Notes: generated by a model from the sequence alone, not told the origin. Positions 10,233 through 22,587 are shown, counted from the first letter of the stretch. The stretch is 64,000 bases of DNA from Saccopteryx bilineata (GCF_036850765.1 NC_089491.1:183499520-183563519); one strand, 5' to 3'. Translations and numbers: made by a program.

Positions 10233-12715
10233 TAAAACTCTCAACAAAATATTAACAAACCACCAGATCCAGCAATACATGATAAAAATCATACATCATG
10301 ATATAGTGGGATTTATTCTGGGGCGGCAAGGCTGGTATAATATTCACAAATCAATCAATGTGATTCATTATATAAACAAAAGGAAGGACCAAAAATCACA
10401 TGATAATATCAATAGACGCAGAAAAAGCACTTGATAAATCCTGCACCCATTTATGATCAAAACTCTCAGCAAAGTGGGAATACAGGGAACATACCTCAAC
10501 ATGATAAAGGCCATCTATGACAAAACCACAGCCAACACCATATTCAATGGGCAAAAATTAAAAGCAATCTTCTTAAGATCAAGAACAAGGCAGGAGTGCC
10601 CCCCTTTTACCACTCTTATTCAACATAGTTCTGGAAGTTCTAACCACAGTAATCATACAAGAAGAAGAAATAAAAGGCATCAAAATTGGAAAACAAGAAG
10701 TAAAACTATTATTATTTCCTGATGATATGATACTATACTTAGAAAACCCTAAAGTCTCAGTCAAAAAACTACTGGACCTGATAAATGAATTCAGCAGGCT
10801 GGCATGATATAAAATTAATATTCAGAAATGAGAGGCATTTTTATACACCAACAATAAACAGTCTGAAAGAGAAATTAAGAAAACAATCCCCTTCGCTATT
10901 GCAACAACAAAAAAATAAAGTACCTAGGAGTAAATTTAACCAAGGAGACTAAAGACTTGTACTCAGAAAATTATAAAACATTGATAAAAGATATCAAGGA
11001 AGATACAAACAAGTGGAAGCATATACAGTGTTCATGGATAAGAAGAATAAACACCATTTAAATGTCTACTCAAAGCAATTTATAAATTCAATGCAATTCC
11101 TATTAAAATACCAATGACATACTTCAAAGATATAGAACAAATATTTCAAAAATTTTTATGGAACCATAAAAGAACACGAATAGCCTCAGCAATCTTGAAA
11201 AAGAAGAATAAAGTGACTGGTATCACACTTCCTGATATCAAGTTATACTACAAGGCCATTGTACTCAAAACAGCTTGGTACTGGCATAAGAAGAGGCATA
11301 TAGATCAATGGAACAGAACAGAGAACCCGGAAATAAACCTACACCTTTATGGACAATTGATATTTGATAAAGGAGGTAAGAGCATACAGTGGAATAAAGA
11401 CAGTCTCTTTAACAAATGGTGTTGGGAAAATTGGAAAGCTACCTGCAAAAAAATGAAACTAGACCACCAACTTATACCATTCACAAAAATAAACTCAAAA
11501 TAAATAAAAGACTTACATGTAAGTCATGAAACCATAAGCATCTTAGAAGAAAACATAGGCAGTAAGCTCTCCAACATCTCTTGCAGCAATATATTTGCTG
11601 ATTTATCTCCATGGGCAAGCGAAATAAAGGACAGGATGAACAAATGGGACTATATCAAACTAAAAAGGTTTGCACAGCAAAAGACAATATGAACAAAATA
11701 ATAAGACAAACCACACAATGGGAGAACATATTTGACAATACACCTGATAAGGGGTTAATAACCAAAATTTATACAGAACTTATAAAAACTCAACACCAGG
11801 AAGATAAACAATCCAATCAAAATATGGGCAGAAGAAATGAATAGACACTTCTCCAAAGAGACATATAGATGGCCAATAGGCAGATGAAAAAATGTTCAAC
11901 ATCACAAATCATTAGAAAAAGGCAAATTAAAACCACAATGATATACCACCTCACACCAGTCAGAATGGCACTCATTAACAAAAACAACACATAATAAGTG
12001 CTAGCGAGGATGTGGAGAAAAGGGAACTCTCCTGCACTGCTGGTGGAAATGCAGACTGGTGCAGCCACTGTGGAAAACAGTATGGAGATTCCTCAAAAAA
12101 TTAAAAATCAAACTGCCTTTTGACCCAGCTATACCACTTTCAGGAATATACCCCAAGAACACCATAGCACTGTTTCAAAAGAAGAAATGCACCCCCATGT
12201 TTATGGCAGCATTGTTTACAATAGCGAAGATCTGGAAACAGCCCAAGTGTCCATCAGTAAATGAGTGGATTAAAAAGCCTTGGTACATATACACAACGGA
12301 GTACTATGCAGCTGTGAAAAAGAAGGAAATCTTACCTTTTGCGACAACATAAATAGACCTGGAAACTATTATGCTAAGTGAAATAAGCCAGGCAGAAAAA
12401 GAAAAATATCATATGACCTCACTTATTTGAGAAATGCAATGAACAATGTGAACTGAGGAGCAGAATGGAGACAGAGGCAGGATCAAAGGGACCAGAGGGA
12501 AAGGGGATGAGAGGATAGGATGAGAGAAGGGAAAAAGATTGGTGAAATTATATATACATAACACAGCATTTTAGAGAGCAGGAAAGCAAATCCTGGGGAA
12601 AGGCATGGGGGGAGGGGAGAATGGGGGGCGGTTGAGGGGAACACAGGGTTGGGTGGGATGTACTTGGTGGGACACTTGAATCTATATAAACACAATATAT
12701 TTTAAAAATATAAAG
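10233..12715 (+). mobile_element. Younger 5'-truncated L1 (ORF2 and 3' end)
   Basis: Perfect 13-bp duplication ATAACTATAATGA (10220-10232 and 12716-12728) delimits 2,483 bases. The interior translates in pieces to L1 ORF2: [20 protein letters not shown] (10453), a reverse-transcriptase stretch with the decayed catalytic region at about 10715, the block at 11114-11503 ([11 protein letters not shown]) and the C-terminus to about 12352 (TTEYYAAVKKKEILPF). A G-rich 3'UTR follows. Frameshifts and stops show it is dead. Confidence 0.92.
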
Positions 12716-13665
12716 ATAACTATAATGAATACATTAAAAATTGACAGGAAAAGATTGAATAAGTGAGATATTGGGAATTTCAAGAAATATGTGAAAACAA
12801 TAGAAAAATATTAATGTTACCTCATTATATATTAATAATTGAAATAAAAATGTATTAGGATGAATGCAAATAAATAAAAATAAGTTAAGATTATCCAGAA
12901 TAAAGCACAGAGACCTGTGAGACAAAACCTAACAAGAGAAGAATAAATGGAATAGAAAAAAATAATTGAAGAAAGGTAGCTGATGTTTTTCAAAATTTGA
13001 TCAAAAACATCAACTCATGCAGAAAGCTAGAATACCCAAGCAGGATAAATAAAATCATATACATATCTTTAATAATAAAACTGATAAAACCTCACAAATT
13101 AAAAAAAAAAGATTCTTAAAAGTAGCCATGGGGCAGGAAAAGGTCAAGGGAGCCATATTACTAGGAAATGATGTAACAGCTGATATTTCATTAGAAACAA
13201 TGAAGGCCAGGAGAAAAAGGAATGACATCTTTGAGGTGCTAAACAGGACGGTAGGAAGGAAGAGACTATTCAATTTAGGATCAATACAAAGGAAAATATT
13301 CAAAATTGGAGGCAAATTAAACATTTTCAGATGAACAGAATTTGTCCACCAGTAACCCATGCTGCAGGAATGAATGCTAGGGTAATGCTGGAAGAATTTC
13401 CAGATGGAAATTCATATCTGCAGGAAAATATGAGAGCTCTGGAAATGGTAGAGTATGTAGATAAATATAACAATTATGTTTCTTATAAAAAAAGTAAAAT
13501 GGTTGATCAAAGCAAAATGAATGATGTCCTGGGGAGTTTGTAACGTGGGAATAAACTATATGACAACAGAATGAGGGATGTATGTAAATTACACTTATAA
13601 AATTTTTACATTATATGTGAATTAGTATATTAATGCAAAAGATCATGATATATTCTAATGTATAT

Positions 13666-13999
13666 ATATATATATTTTTAACAGAGACAGAGAGAGAGAG
13701 TCAGAGAGAGGGATAGATAGGGACAGACAGACAGGAACGGAGAGAGATGAGAAGCATCAATCATCAGTTTATCGTTGCGACATCTTAGTTCATTGATTGC
13801 TCTCTCATATGTGCCTTGACCGTGGGCCTTCAGCAAACCGATTAACCCCTTGCTCAGGTTAGTGACCTTGGGTTCAAGCTGGTGAGCTTTGCTCAAACCA
13901 GATGAGCCCATGCTCAAGCTGGCGACCTCGGGGTCTGGAACCTGGGTATTTTTCATCCCAATCTGATGCTCTATCCACTGTGCCTCCGCCTTGTTAGGC
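13666..13999 (-). repeat. SINE B copy
   Basis: GAGACAGAGAGAG tail side to reversed head CTTGTTAGGC. Duplication CTAATGTATAT at 13655-13665 and 14000-14010. Confidence 0.9.
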
Positions 14000-14709
14000 C
14001 TAATGTATATTTATATTCTAAGGCAACCACACACAAAAAAGCCATTAAAAAATAAAGATAAAGTAGAATAATAATACCATTATCACCCCTCTATTCATCC
14101 AAAAATGTAAAGATTGGAAAGGAGAAGAAAGAAAGAAAGAACAAAAGGAACAAATAGAAAACAAAGAAGATGATAGATTTAAACCCAACAATGTCAATAA
14201 TTAATTTAAATATATCAAATTCAGTTAAATGTACCAAGTTAAATGTACCAAATTGAGTGAAATGAACCAAACTCTCTAAATAAGGCAGTGATTGTAAGAT
14301 AGGACAAAAAAGGGGAGATCCAATTGTATGCTTTTTCCAAAAAACAAACTTTAATTGTAAAGACCAAACATGGTATAAGTAAAAAGTGGAAAATTATACA
14401 TTATGTAAACACCTAACATATTTAGTGTGGATATATTAATATAATTTACACTTAAAGAACACAACACACAACAAATGCTAGTCCATACTGAGTTTCAGAA
14501 TATTGCAAAGGTTTAATATTATACAGAGTATGCTCTCTCACCACCAGAAAATTAGAAATAAATAACAAAACATCTAGAAAATTAACATGAGTTAAAGAAG
14601 AAAACTACATGAAAATGTGTGAGGTGAGGCTAGAACATCTTCAACTTCAAGGGAGATTAATGACTTCAAATGCTTATTATAGAAAAGAAGGTTTAAAATA
14701 AATTATTCA

Positions 14710-15055
14710 CAGCCTGACCGGGTGGTGGCGCAGTGGATAGAGCGTCGGACTGGGATGCAGAAGACCCAGGTTTGAGACCCCAAAGTCGCCAGCTTGAGCA
14801 CGGGCTCATCTGGATTGAGCAAAAGTTCACCTGCTTGAACACAAAGTCACTGGCTCAAGCAAGTGGTTACTCGGTCTGCTGAAGGCCCGCGGTCAAGGCA
14901 CATATGAGAAAGCAATCAATGAACAACTAAGGTGTTGCAACGAAAAACTGATGATTGATGCTTCTCATCTCTCTCCGTTCCTGTCTGTCTGTTCCTGTTT
15001 ATCCCTCTCTCTGACTCTCTCTCTCTGTAAAAAATAAATAAATAAAAAATAAAAT
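14710..15055 (+). repeat. SINE B copy
   Basis: GCCTGACCGGGTGGTGGCGC head through CTCTCTCTGTAAAAAATAAAT tail. Perfect 15-bp duplication AAAATAAATTATTCA at 14695-14709 and 15056-15070. Confidence 0.93.
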
Positions 15056-15202
15056 AAAATAAATTATTCATCTTATCATCTTTAAGAAGCTAGTGAAAAA
15101 ATAAGAACAAATACAAAGGAAGCAAAACAAAATAATAGAAATTAGTGAAATAAAAAAAAGAGAAAATCAACAAAGTAAAATTGGGTTTTTGAAAACCTAA
15201 TA

Positions 15203-15686
15203 GCTCTGGCTGGTTGACTCAGTGGTAGAGCGTTGACCTGGTATGTGGAAGTCCTGGTTCCATTCCCAGTCAGAGCACACAGGAGAAGCACCCATCTGCT
15301 TCTCCTCCTCTTCCCCACCCTTCTCTTTTCTCTTTCCCTCCTGCAGCAGTGGCTTGAGTGATTCCAGCACATTGACCTCAGGAGCTGAGAATGACTCAGT
15401 GGAGCCTCTCTCTCAGGCACTAAAAAAATAGCTCGTTTGCGAGCATCAGCCCCAGATGGGGGTCACTGGGTGGATCCTGATTGGGGTGCAAGCGGGAGTC
15501 TCTCTGTCTTCCCTCAAGAAAGAAGGAAGGAAGGAAGGAAGGAAGGAAGGAAGGAAGGAAGGAAGGAAGGGAGGGAGGGAGGGAGGGAGGGAGGGAGGGA
15601 GGAAGGAAGGAAGGAAGGAAGGAAGGAAGGAAGGAAGGAAGGAAGGAAGGAAGGAAGGAAGGAAGGAAGGAAAAGAAAGAAGGAAA
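15203..15686 (+). repeat. SINE A copy with an expanded GGAA tail
   Basis: Diverged A body (15203-15518) followed by the microsatellite as its tail. Duplication GAAAACCTAATA / GAAAATCTAATA at 15191-15202 and 15687-15698. Confidence 0.85.
15521..15680 (+). repeat. (GGAA)n/(GGGA)n microsatellite
   Basis: About 160 bases: GGAA repeats, an interior block of GGGA repeats (about 15568-15600), then GGAA again. It grew from the A-rich tail of the SINE. The repeat creates spurious long frames in all phases (KEGRKEGR and its reverse LPSFLPSF). Confidence 0.95.
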
Positions 15687-15757
15687 GAAAATCTAATAAA
15701 AGTAGTAACTTAGCAAGACTGATTGTATTAATCTTTTGTAACAAAATACCACATATG

Positions 15758-16155
15758 GGCCCTGGCCGGTTGGCTCAGCGGTGGAGCATCGGCCTGGCGT
15801 GGGGGGGACCCGGGTTCGATTCCCGGCCAGGGCACATAGGAGAAGCGCCCATTTGCTTCTCCACCCCCCCTCCTTCCTCTTTGTCTCTCTCTTCCCCTCC
15901 CGCAGCCAAGGCTCCATTGGAGCAAGGATGGCCCGGGCGCTGGGGATGGCTCCTTGGCCTCTGCCCCAGGCGCTGGAGTGGCTCTGGTCGCGGCAGAGTG
16001 ACCCCTGGGAGGGGCAGAGCATCGCCCCCTGGTGGGCAGAGCTTTGCCCCTGGTGGGCGTACCGGGTGGATCCCGGTCCGGCGCATGCGGGAGTCTGTCT
16101 GACTGTCTCTCCCCGTTTCCAGCTTCAGAAAAATATAAAAAAGAAGAAAAGAAAA
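15758..16155 (+). repeat. SINE A copy, well preserved
   Basis: GCCCTGGCCGGTTGGCTCAG head with intact tRNA-like B box GGTTCGATTCC, tail with AGCTTCAGAAAAATATAAAA. Perfect 15-bp duplication AAAATACCACATATG (15743-15757, 16156-16170). The low divergence suggests a recent insertion. The frames of 109-180 codons on the minus strand are artefacts. Confidence 0.95.
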
Positions 16156-16321
16156 AAAATACCACATATGACTTGAACAACAGAAATGTATTTTCTCTGT
16201 TGCCTCTTCCTGTGGTTGTCACTCTGTATACTCCTAGTGTCTCTGCATGTTCTATTCTTATACCAGTCATCTTGGATTAGGGTCCACTCTAATGATCTCA
16301 TTTTAACTTAATTACCTCTTT

Positions 16322-16516
16322 ATTATTTTTTCTAATTTTTCTAATGATTCAAGAAAGAGAGAAAAGAAGAGAGACTGAGAAAGGAGCATCAACTCGTTGT
16401 TTCACTTAGTTGTGTACTCATTGATTGCTTCTCATACATGCCCTGACTGGGAGTCAAACCCACAATCTGGTGTGCTAGGTCAATAATTTACCCACTGAGC
16501 CACCTAGCCAGGGGCA
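16322..16516 (-). repeat. SINE of C/D type
   Basis: T-rich tail, GAAAGAGAG tract, TTGATTGCTTCTCATACATG, then reversed head CCACCTAGCCAGGGG. It is inside the MLT1-like LTR and diverged. Confidence 0.75.
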
Positions 16517-16910
16517 CTTAAATATCTCTTTTAAAGCCCTTTGTACAAATACAGTTAATTTTGAGGTATTGAGGGTTAGGACTTTGATATATGAATTTTA
16601 GGGGAACACAATTCACTGACAGAATAAATTATCAATATCAGGAATGAAAATAAGAACATCACTATAAATGTTATGAGGAATAAAAGAATAATAAAAGATT
16701 ATGAAGAACTTTGACAATAAATTCAATTACTTAAATGAAATGAACAACTTCCTTAAAGAGCAAAACTTAAAAATATAATTTATCACAATTGACACAGAAG
16801 AGAAATTCTAAAATAAATTATAACTAAAAACCTTCCCAGAAAGATAAACGGTTTTACTCCATCAAGGCACTAAAGCCCACTACAGCTTCTCTTTTGTGAA
16901 TTACAAATAA

Positions 16911-17569
16911 AATCTCTTGAGAACATTAATAATCAACTATCTAAGCATTCTGAAAAGTAAAAACAGGTGGATTGTGGAAGGAAGTCAAAGTTGGAAAAGC
17001 AATCCACAAAGGGGTGAATTTCCTGAGTGTCTTTTGTCTTACAGCTATGTACCCAAATACAGGCCCAATTGTAGAAATGTGTGATGACCTAAGTTAACCT
17101 CCAACAAAACCATGTATCTTGTCTAAAGGAACCATGAAAAAGGAACCTTGAAAACCAGAAAGTGTAACAACAATGCTGGGAAGGAAAGATTTTGGCGAGA
17201 GGATTCAATGTAACAGGCTCAGCCATGAGTTGTTTTGGTCAGGATAAAGCTAAAATATCAAACCTTAACATTTTAGACTGTTGTGCAAGTCTCATATTAA
17301 CCCCTGGCAAACACATGTACAGAACAAACCCAAAACAACATAGCAAGGATTCTATAACCTGAACTAAATCTCAGACTAATCCTAAGTGATGAATGTGTAG
17401 GAGTGTCCAAAAAGAAAATAGCAAAGTCTTTGAAAACAGAACTGATACTGAAAGCACTGCTCATAGAAGCAAGACAGAACTTTTGGTCTGAGCCTAACCT
17501 ATGTTGATCGGTTTAATAAAATTCTAACATTCTCTATAGAATTATAAGGGATCCTACGGTCTACCGTTT
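16911..17569. other. No confident feature
   Basis: AT-rich sequence between L1 remnants. It could be further degraded retroelement, but no phrase was recognised. Confidence 0.4.
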
Positions 17570-17583
17570 AGGATTTTATCCAA

Positions 17584-17678
17584 GCCTTGGCTGGATGGCT
17601 TGGTTGGTTGGAGCTTTGTCCTGAAGCACAGATCAATTTGATCCCTGATCAGGGCACATACAAGAACAAATCTATATT

Positions 17679-17718
<40 letters not shown>

Positions 17719-17792
17719 CCCACTACACTCTCTCTCTAAAATCAATAAATTTAATTTTAAAAAAAATTTTAAAAATAAAAAGTAAAAATAAA
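17584..17792 (+). repeat. SINE D (Ves) copy
   Basis: GCCTTGGCTGGATGGCTTGG head, GATCAGGGCACATAC, a long (TC)n run (17682-17716) and A-rich end. Duplication AGGATTTTATCCAA / AGGATTCTATCCAA at 17570-17583 and 17793-17806. Confidence 0.9.
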
Positions 17793-18035
17793 AGGATTCT
17801 ATCCAAAACTACTAGGCCTACAAAGAATGAGGAAGTGTGACCAATTCACACAGGAAAAACAACCAACATGTTTCAAGACATAGAACTATGATAATTAAGA
17901 CTGTGATATTAGCAGAGGGATAAACACACAAATCAACAGAAAATAGAGCCCTAAAACAGCATCATACAAGTATGGTTAACTGATATTTGACAGAGTTGCA
18001 AAAACAATTCAACAGAAAGAGGAGAGTTGTCTTCT

Positions 18036-18200
18036 TAATTTTTTTATTTATTGACTTTAGCAAGAGAGGAAAGGAGAGAGAGAGAGAGGGAGAGACAAGA
18101 ACATTGATCTGTTCCTGTATGTGCCCTTACTGGGGATTGAACAACCTCTGTGCTTTGGGTAATGTTCTAACCAACCGAACTATATGGCCAGGGAGGAAAA
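18036..18200 (-). repeat. SINE D (Ves) copy, antisense
   Basis: ATTTATTGACTTTAGCAAGAG tail side, CTGTTCCTGTATGTGCCC, reversed head ACTATATGGCCAGGGA. Confidence 0.85.
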
Positions 18201-18297
18201 AGAATAGTTTTAAACAATGGGGCTGCAGCAATTAGATATTCATAAGCAAAAGAATAAGGCTGGGCCTAAACTCACACCTTATACAAAAATTAACTGA

Positions 18298-18611
18298 AGC
18301 CTGACCAGGTGGTGGCGCAGTGGATAGAGCATTGGACTGGAATGTGGAAGGACCCAGGTTTGAGACCCTGAGGTTGCCAGCTTGAGTGCGGGCTCATCTG
18401 GCTTGAGCAAAAAGCTCACCAGCTTGGACTCAGGGTCGCTGGCTCCATCAAGGGGTTACTCAGTCTGCTGAAGGCCCATGGTCAAGGCACATATGAGAAA
18501 GCAATCAATGAACAAGCAAGAAGTCGCAACGCGCAACGAAAAACTAATGATTGATGCTTCTCATCTCTCCGTTCCTGTCTGTCTATCCCTCTCTCTGACT
18601 TTCTCTGTCTC

Positions 18612-18653
<42 letters not shown>
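18298..18653 (+). repeat. SINE B copy with long poly-A
   Basis: GCCTGACCAGGTGGTGGCGC head to CTCTGTGT plus an uninterrupted poly-A of about 36 (18617-18653), a sign of youth. AATTAACTGAA (left, ending 18297) recurs as TTTAACTGAA at 18654-18663. Confidence 0.93.
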
Positions 18654-18656
<3 letters not shown>

Positions 18657-18837
18657 AACTGAAAAGTGAGTCATTGATGTAACTGCAAAGCATTAAACTA
18701 AAACAAAAAAAAAAGATATAAAACATTGTGAAAATACTAAATCCTGGCAAGGAAACAGAAAACTGAATCTCATACATTGCTGGTGGGAATATGGAATAGT
18801 AAAGCCACCTCATAAGTAATTTGGCATTTTAAAAATA

Positions 18838-18990
18838 TTTACTTTATTGATTTTTAGAAAGAGGAAGGAAGAGAGCAGGAGAGAAACAGAAACATCTGTT
18901 CCTGTACATGCCCTGACCGGGAGTCAAACCAGCAACCTCTGTGCTTCCAGATGATGCTCTAACGGCAACCAAGCTATCAGGCCAGGGCTT
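18838..18990 (-). repeat. SINE D (Ves) copy, antisense
   Basis: TTTATTGATTTTTAGAAAGAGG tail side, CATCTGTTCCTGTACATGCCC, reversed head TATCAGGCCAGGGCTT. It splits an L1 remnant. Confidence 0.85.
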
Positions 18991-19270
18991 ATTTAGCATT
19001 TTCTTTTGAAACTATACCTTTATTATACAACAAATCAGCCACTTGACATTTATTCTAGAGAATGAGAGCTTATGTCTTCATAAAAACATGAATATAATTG
19101 TTCATGGCTGTAACCCAAGATTCTATGTCAAGCAAAAATATCCATCAGAATAAATGTGAAAAAAAGACATTCTTAAATGAAAGAAAAGTATGAGAATTTA
19201 TCATCAGTAAATAGGTTCTAAAAGAATACTTGCAATCTTTACACACTCAGCAAGATATAGGAGTGGAAAA

Positions 19271-19814
19271 GTCTATAATAGACTGCCTCTCAATCATATT
19301 TTTGCTTTCATCATTCATTCATATTTTAAAGAAGTTAACAGAAAAAACACAGACTACTATATTTACTTAGCTCTGTACCATTTCTGTTGCTTTTCCTTTA
19401 TTTTTCAAGTTTTAGATTTCCCTCTGGTACTTACCTTTAGCCTGAATAATTTATTTTAATTATACTTAAGTTAGGTTAAATAAATCCCCTCTCAAAATTA
19501 TAACAATGCCTGATAGAAATAATAATATATAGATGTAATACATATGACAACTATAACATACAAGGAGGAAGGTAAGCAACTTACGTGTGGTAAAGCTTCT
19601 ACAATTCACTTGAAGTGGTAAAATATTAACCTGGATATAATGGGGAAAGTTAGGTATGTATAATTTAGTTTATAAAGAAACCATTAAGACAAAAACAAAA
19701 GTTCAAAAGACATTGCCAAAAAGCCGGTAAGTTAAAATGTAATATAAAAGCATTCGAATAGCAAAGGAAATAAAAACGATGGGAGAAGAGATAAAGAAAA
19801 AAAAAGCAGAGAAG
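19271..19814. other. No confident feature
   Basis: AT-rich, perhaps degraded L1, but no diagnostic phrase. Confidence 0.4.
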
Positions 19815-19972
19815 GTGCCCAGCTAGACAGTTTAGTTGGTTAGAGTTTTGTCCCGAAGCACAGAGGTTGCTGGTTTGATTCCCAGTGAGCGCACATATAG
19901 AAAGTGTTTCTTTCCATCTCTCTTCCTGTCTCTAAAATCAATAAAATAATTTTTTTTTAAAAAAAGAGAGAA
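19815..19972 (+). repeat. SINE D (Ves) copy
   Basis: GCCCAGCTAGACAGTTTAGTTGG head, CCGAAGCACAGAGGTTGC, TCTAAAATCAATAAAATAAT tail. Confidence 0.88.
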
Positions 19973-20021
19973 GATAAGCAATGAACAAATAAAGTGGGAG
20001 AGTTCAAACCAACTATATAAA

Positions 20022-20388
20022 CCCTGGCCAGTTGGCTCAGCAGTAGAGCATCAGCCCAACATGTGGAAGTCCTGGGTTCGATTCCCAGTCAGGGCACATA
20101 GAAGCGCCCATCTGCTTCTCCACCCCTCCCCCTCTCCTTCCCCTCTGTCTCTCTCTTCTCCTTCCACAGCCAAGGCTCCATTGGAGCAAAGTTGGCCCAG
20201 GTGCTGAGGACGGCTCCACGGCCTTTGCCTTAGGTGCTAGAATGGCTCCAGTTGCAAGAGAAATGCCCCAAATGGGCAGAGTGTTGCCCCTAGTGGGCAT
20301 GCTGGGTGGATTCTGGTTGGGCGCATGGGGGCGTTTGCCTCCCGGCTTCTCACTTCAGAAAAATACAAACAAATAAATTAATTAATTA
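20022..20388 (+). repeat. SINE A copy
   Basis: CCCTGGCCAGTTGGCTCAGC head, TTCGATTCCCAGTCAGG, tail CTTCAGAAAAATACAAACAA. AACTATATA to the left (20010-20018) recurs right after the tail. Confidence 0.92.
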
Positions 20389-20462
20389 ACCTAACTATAT
20401 CAACAATTATGTGTAAATGATCTATATATACCAATTATAAGATACAAATTGGTAGATTAGAT

Positions 20463-20925
20463 GGTATATGAGTTTTCTAGGGCTTCTGTAAAAGAAAAAG
20501 TATCACAGGCTGAGTGACTTAACAAATGTAAATGTAGTTTCTCACAGTTCTGGAGGCTAGAAAGCTGTGGTCACTGTGTAAGCAGGGTTGCTCCTTCTGA
20601 GGGCTGTGAGGAAGAACCTGATCCATTCCTCTCTTCTGGATTCTGGTGGTTTGCTGGCAATCTTGGGTGTTTCTCATCTGCAATACCCTGATCTCTGCAT
20701 TCATGCTCACATTATTCTCCCTGTGTGTATGCCTCCACTAACCCTCTTCATAAGGACACCAGCCATATTGGAGTAGGTGCTGACCCTACTCCAGCTGACC
20801 TTATCTTAACTAATTAGTACATCTGCAATGATCCTATTTCCAAATAAGGTCACATTCTGAGGCACCAGTTAGGATGCCAACATGTGAATTTTGCGGAGAC
20901 ACAATCCAACCCATTAATGATGAAC
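20463..20925 (-). mobile_element. MaLR (MLT1-like) LTR
   Basis: Reads in reverse order GTTTTCTAGGGCTTCTG, CTCACAGTTCTGGAGGC, CTTCATAAGGACACCAGCCA, CTATTTCCAAATAAGGTCAC, GGAGACACAATCCAACCC. These are the standard blocks of MaLR LTRs. The element is old, with no internal retroviral genes nearby. Confidence 0.8.
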
Positions 20926-20929
20926 CCAT

Positions 20930-22580
20930 AGATGATAAATTAAGTCCTAACTATACGCTTTCTATGAGAAACTTACTTTAAATATAGAGACATAGGTAGG
21001 TAAAATGTAATGAAAAGGAAAAGATATGCGGTGTAAACAGTATTTGAAAGAAAACTGGAGTAACTATTAATATCAAAGCAGATAAATCTATAGTTATAAT
21101 TAGATATCATATGCCTCTCTTGTAACTGATAGAAGTAGACAGAAAGTCAATAAGAATATGGAAGATGTGAAGAACACTATCAGTCAACTTAACTGATATT
21201 TTTAGATACTCCATCTAACAGCAGTCAAATATACATTTTTTCAAGTGTACAGGGAATATTCACCAAGATAATCTATATTTTGGGCCCTAAAACAACCATA
21301 AGAGGTTTTTGAAATTTAAATCATATAAACTATGTTTTCTAAACATAATATAATTAAACTAGATATCAATAACAAAAAATATTTAAAACACTTACAAATT
21401 TTAGAAATCTTATAACATACTTCTAAGTAACCAAAGGGTCCGAGAGGCAGTAGTAACAAAGGAAATTAGAAAATATTCTGAATGGAAATGAAAAAGCACA
21501 ATATACCAAAATATGTGTGATTTGGCTAAAGCAGTGCTTAGGGGAGGCTTATAACATTAAATGCTTATAAAAGAAAAGCAGTATCAAGTCATCTAAGATT
21601 CTACTTCAAAACACTGTTTTCTTAAATAAAAGAGCAAAGTACACCCAAAGGAAGCAGAAGGAAACAAATAAGAGCAGAGATTAGTAACTGAAAAACAGAA
21701 AAACAATTGAGAAAATAAAACCAAAATCTGAGTCCTTAAAAAGATCAATAAAATTGATAAACCTCTAACCAAATGGAGAAAAATAAAGAGAAAATAAAAA
21801 TGACCAATATCAGATTTGAAAGGAGACATCTCTACAGAATATACAGATATTATAAGAGTCAGGGAATACCACAGACAACTTTATAAATTTGACAACTTCA
21901 ATGAAAAGAACAAATCCCTCAAAAAGAAAAACTGAAGGCCCTGGCTGGTTGGCTCAGTGGTAGAGGGTCGGCCTGGCGTGCAGGAGTCCCGGGTTCGATT
22001 CCCAGCCAGGGCACACAGGAGAGGCGCCCATCTGCTTCTCCACCCCTCCCCCTCTCCTTCCTCTCTGTCTCTCTCTTCCCCTCCCGCAGCCAAGGCTCCA
22101 TTGGAGCAAAGTTGGCCCGGGAGCTGAGGATGGCTCTGTGGCCTCTGCCTCAGGCACTAGAATGGCTCTGGTTGCAACAGAGCAACACCCCAGATGGGCA
22201 GAGCATCGCCCCCTGGTGGGCATGCCAGTTGGATCCCAGTAGGGCACATGCGGGAGTCTGTCTGCCTCCCCATTTTCAACTTCAGAAAAATACAAAAAAA
22301 GAAAAGAAAAACTGGAAAGCCTCACTCAAGACAAAATAGATAACCTGAACAATGCCACAGTTACCAGAAGAATTAAATTACTAGCAAGTCTTCCAACAAA
22401 GAAAATCTCACGTCCAAAGAGCTCCACTGGTGTGTTTTTTCAAATACTATGGAAGAAATAATACTGATTATACACTATAAATTTCTAGAAAACAACAGGA
22501 GAAAAAAATTGTGACTATAGGTTAAGCAGATATCATAGTTATGACACCAAAATCATGATATAAAATTTATCAATTTAGAC
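20930..22580 (+). mobile_element. Ancient L1 ORF2 (5' part) remnant
   Basis: Collinear L1 ORF2 phrases: CTATGAGAAACTTACTTTAA, GGAGTAACTATTAATATCAA, CTTAGGGGAGGCTTATAACA and AAAGAACAAATCCCTCAAAA. Interrupted by a SINE A at 21937. All frames are dead. Confidence 0.75.
21937..22300 (+). repeat. SINE A copy
   Basis: GGCCCTGGCTGGTTGGCTCA head to CTTCAGAAAAATACAAAAAA tail. AAAGAAAAACTG flanks it on both sides (left ending about 21934, right about 22303-22314). Confidence 0.92.
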
Positions 22581-22587
22581 TTTATAA

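Larger units (their letters stand above)
15715..16622 (-). mobile_element. MaLR (MLT1-like) LTR remnant with two SINEs inside
   Basis: Parts outside the SINEs read TTTTGTAACAAAATACCACA, ACTTGAACAACAGAAATGTATT, a run through AATGATCTCATTTTAACTTAATTACCTC, and GAGGGTTAGGACTTTG ending at GGGGAACACAATTCA. This is the typical MLT1 LTR order read in reverse. The order matches the two other copies in this window (20463 and 31800). Confidence 0.75.
10131..16910 (+). mobile_element. Ancient L1 (L1M-like), host of many insertions
   Basis: Segments outside the younger insertions (10131-10232, 12729-13665, 14011-14709, 15071-15202 and 16623 to about 16910) carry recognisable old L1 phrases. Examples are AATGACATCTTTGAGGTGCT, GATTTAAACCCAACAATGTC and AAGAACAAATACAAAGGAAGC. 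They are collinear in one orientation, so I infer one old L1 fragmented by later insertions. Frames are fully degraded. The exact subfamily needs a repeat library. Confidence 0.65.
17807..19270 (+). mobile_element. Ancient L1 ORF2 remnants
   Basis: Between the SINEs, phrases such as GTTAACTGATATTTGACAGAG, TTATACAAAAATTAACTGAA and TCATACATTGCTGGTGGGAA follow the order of the L1 ORF2 C-terminal half on the + strand. Strongly diverged. Confidence 0.6.

Noticed and set aside
15758..15835. tRNA-like sequence with A and B boxes
   Set aside because: It is the head of a SINE A with target duplications and an A tail. No acceptor-stem pairing of a functional tRNA.
15437..16102. 221-codon open frame with (KEGR)n
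   Set aside because: It runs through a GGAA microsatellite and a SINE A. The repeat creates open frames in all phases and there is no domain.
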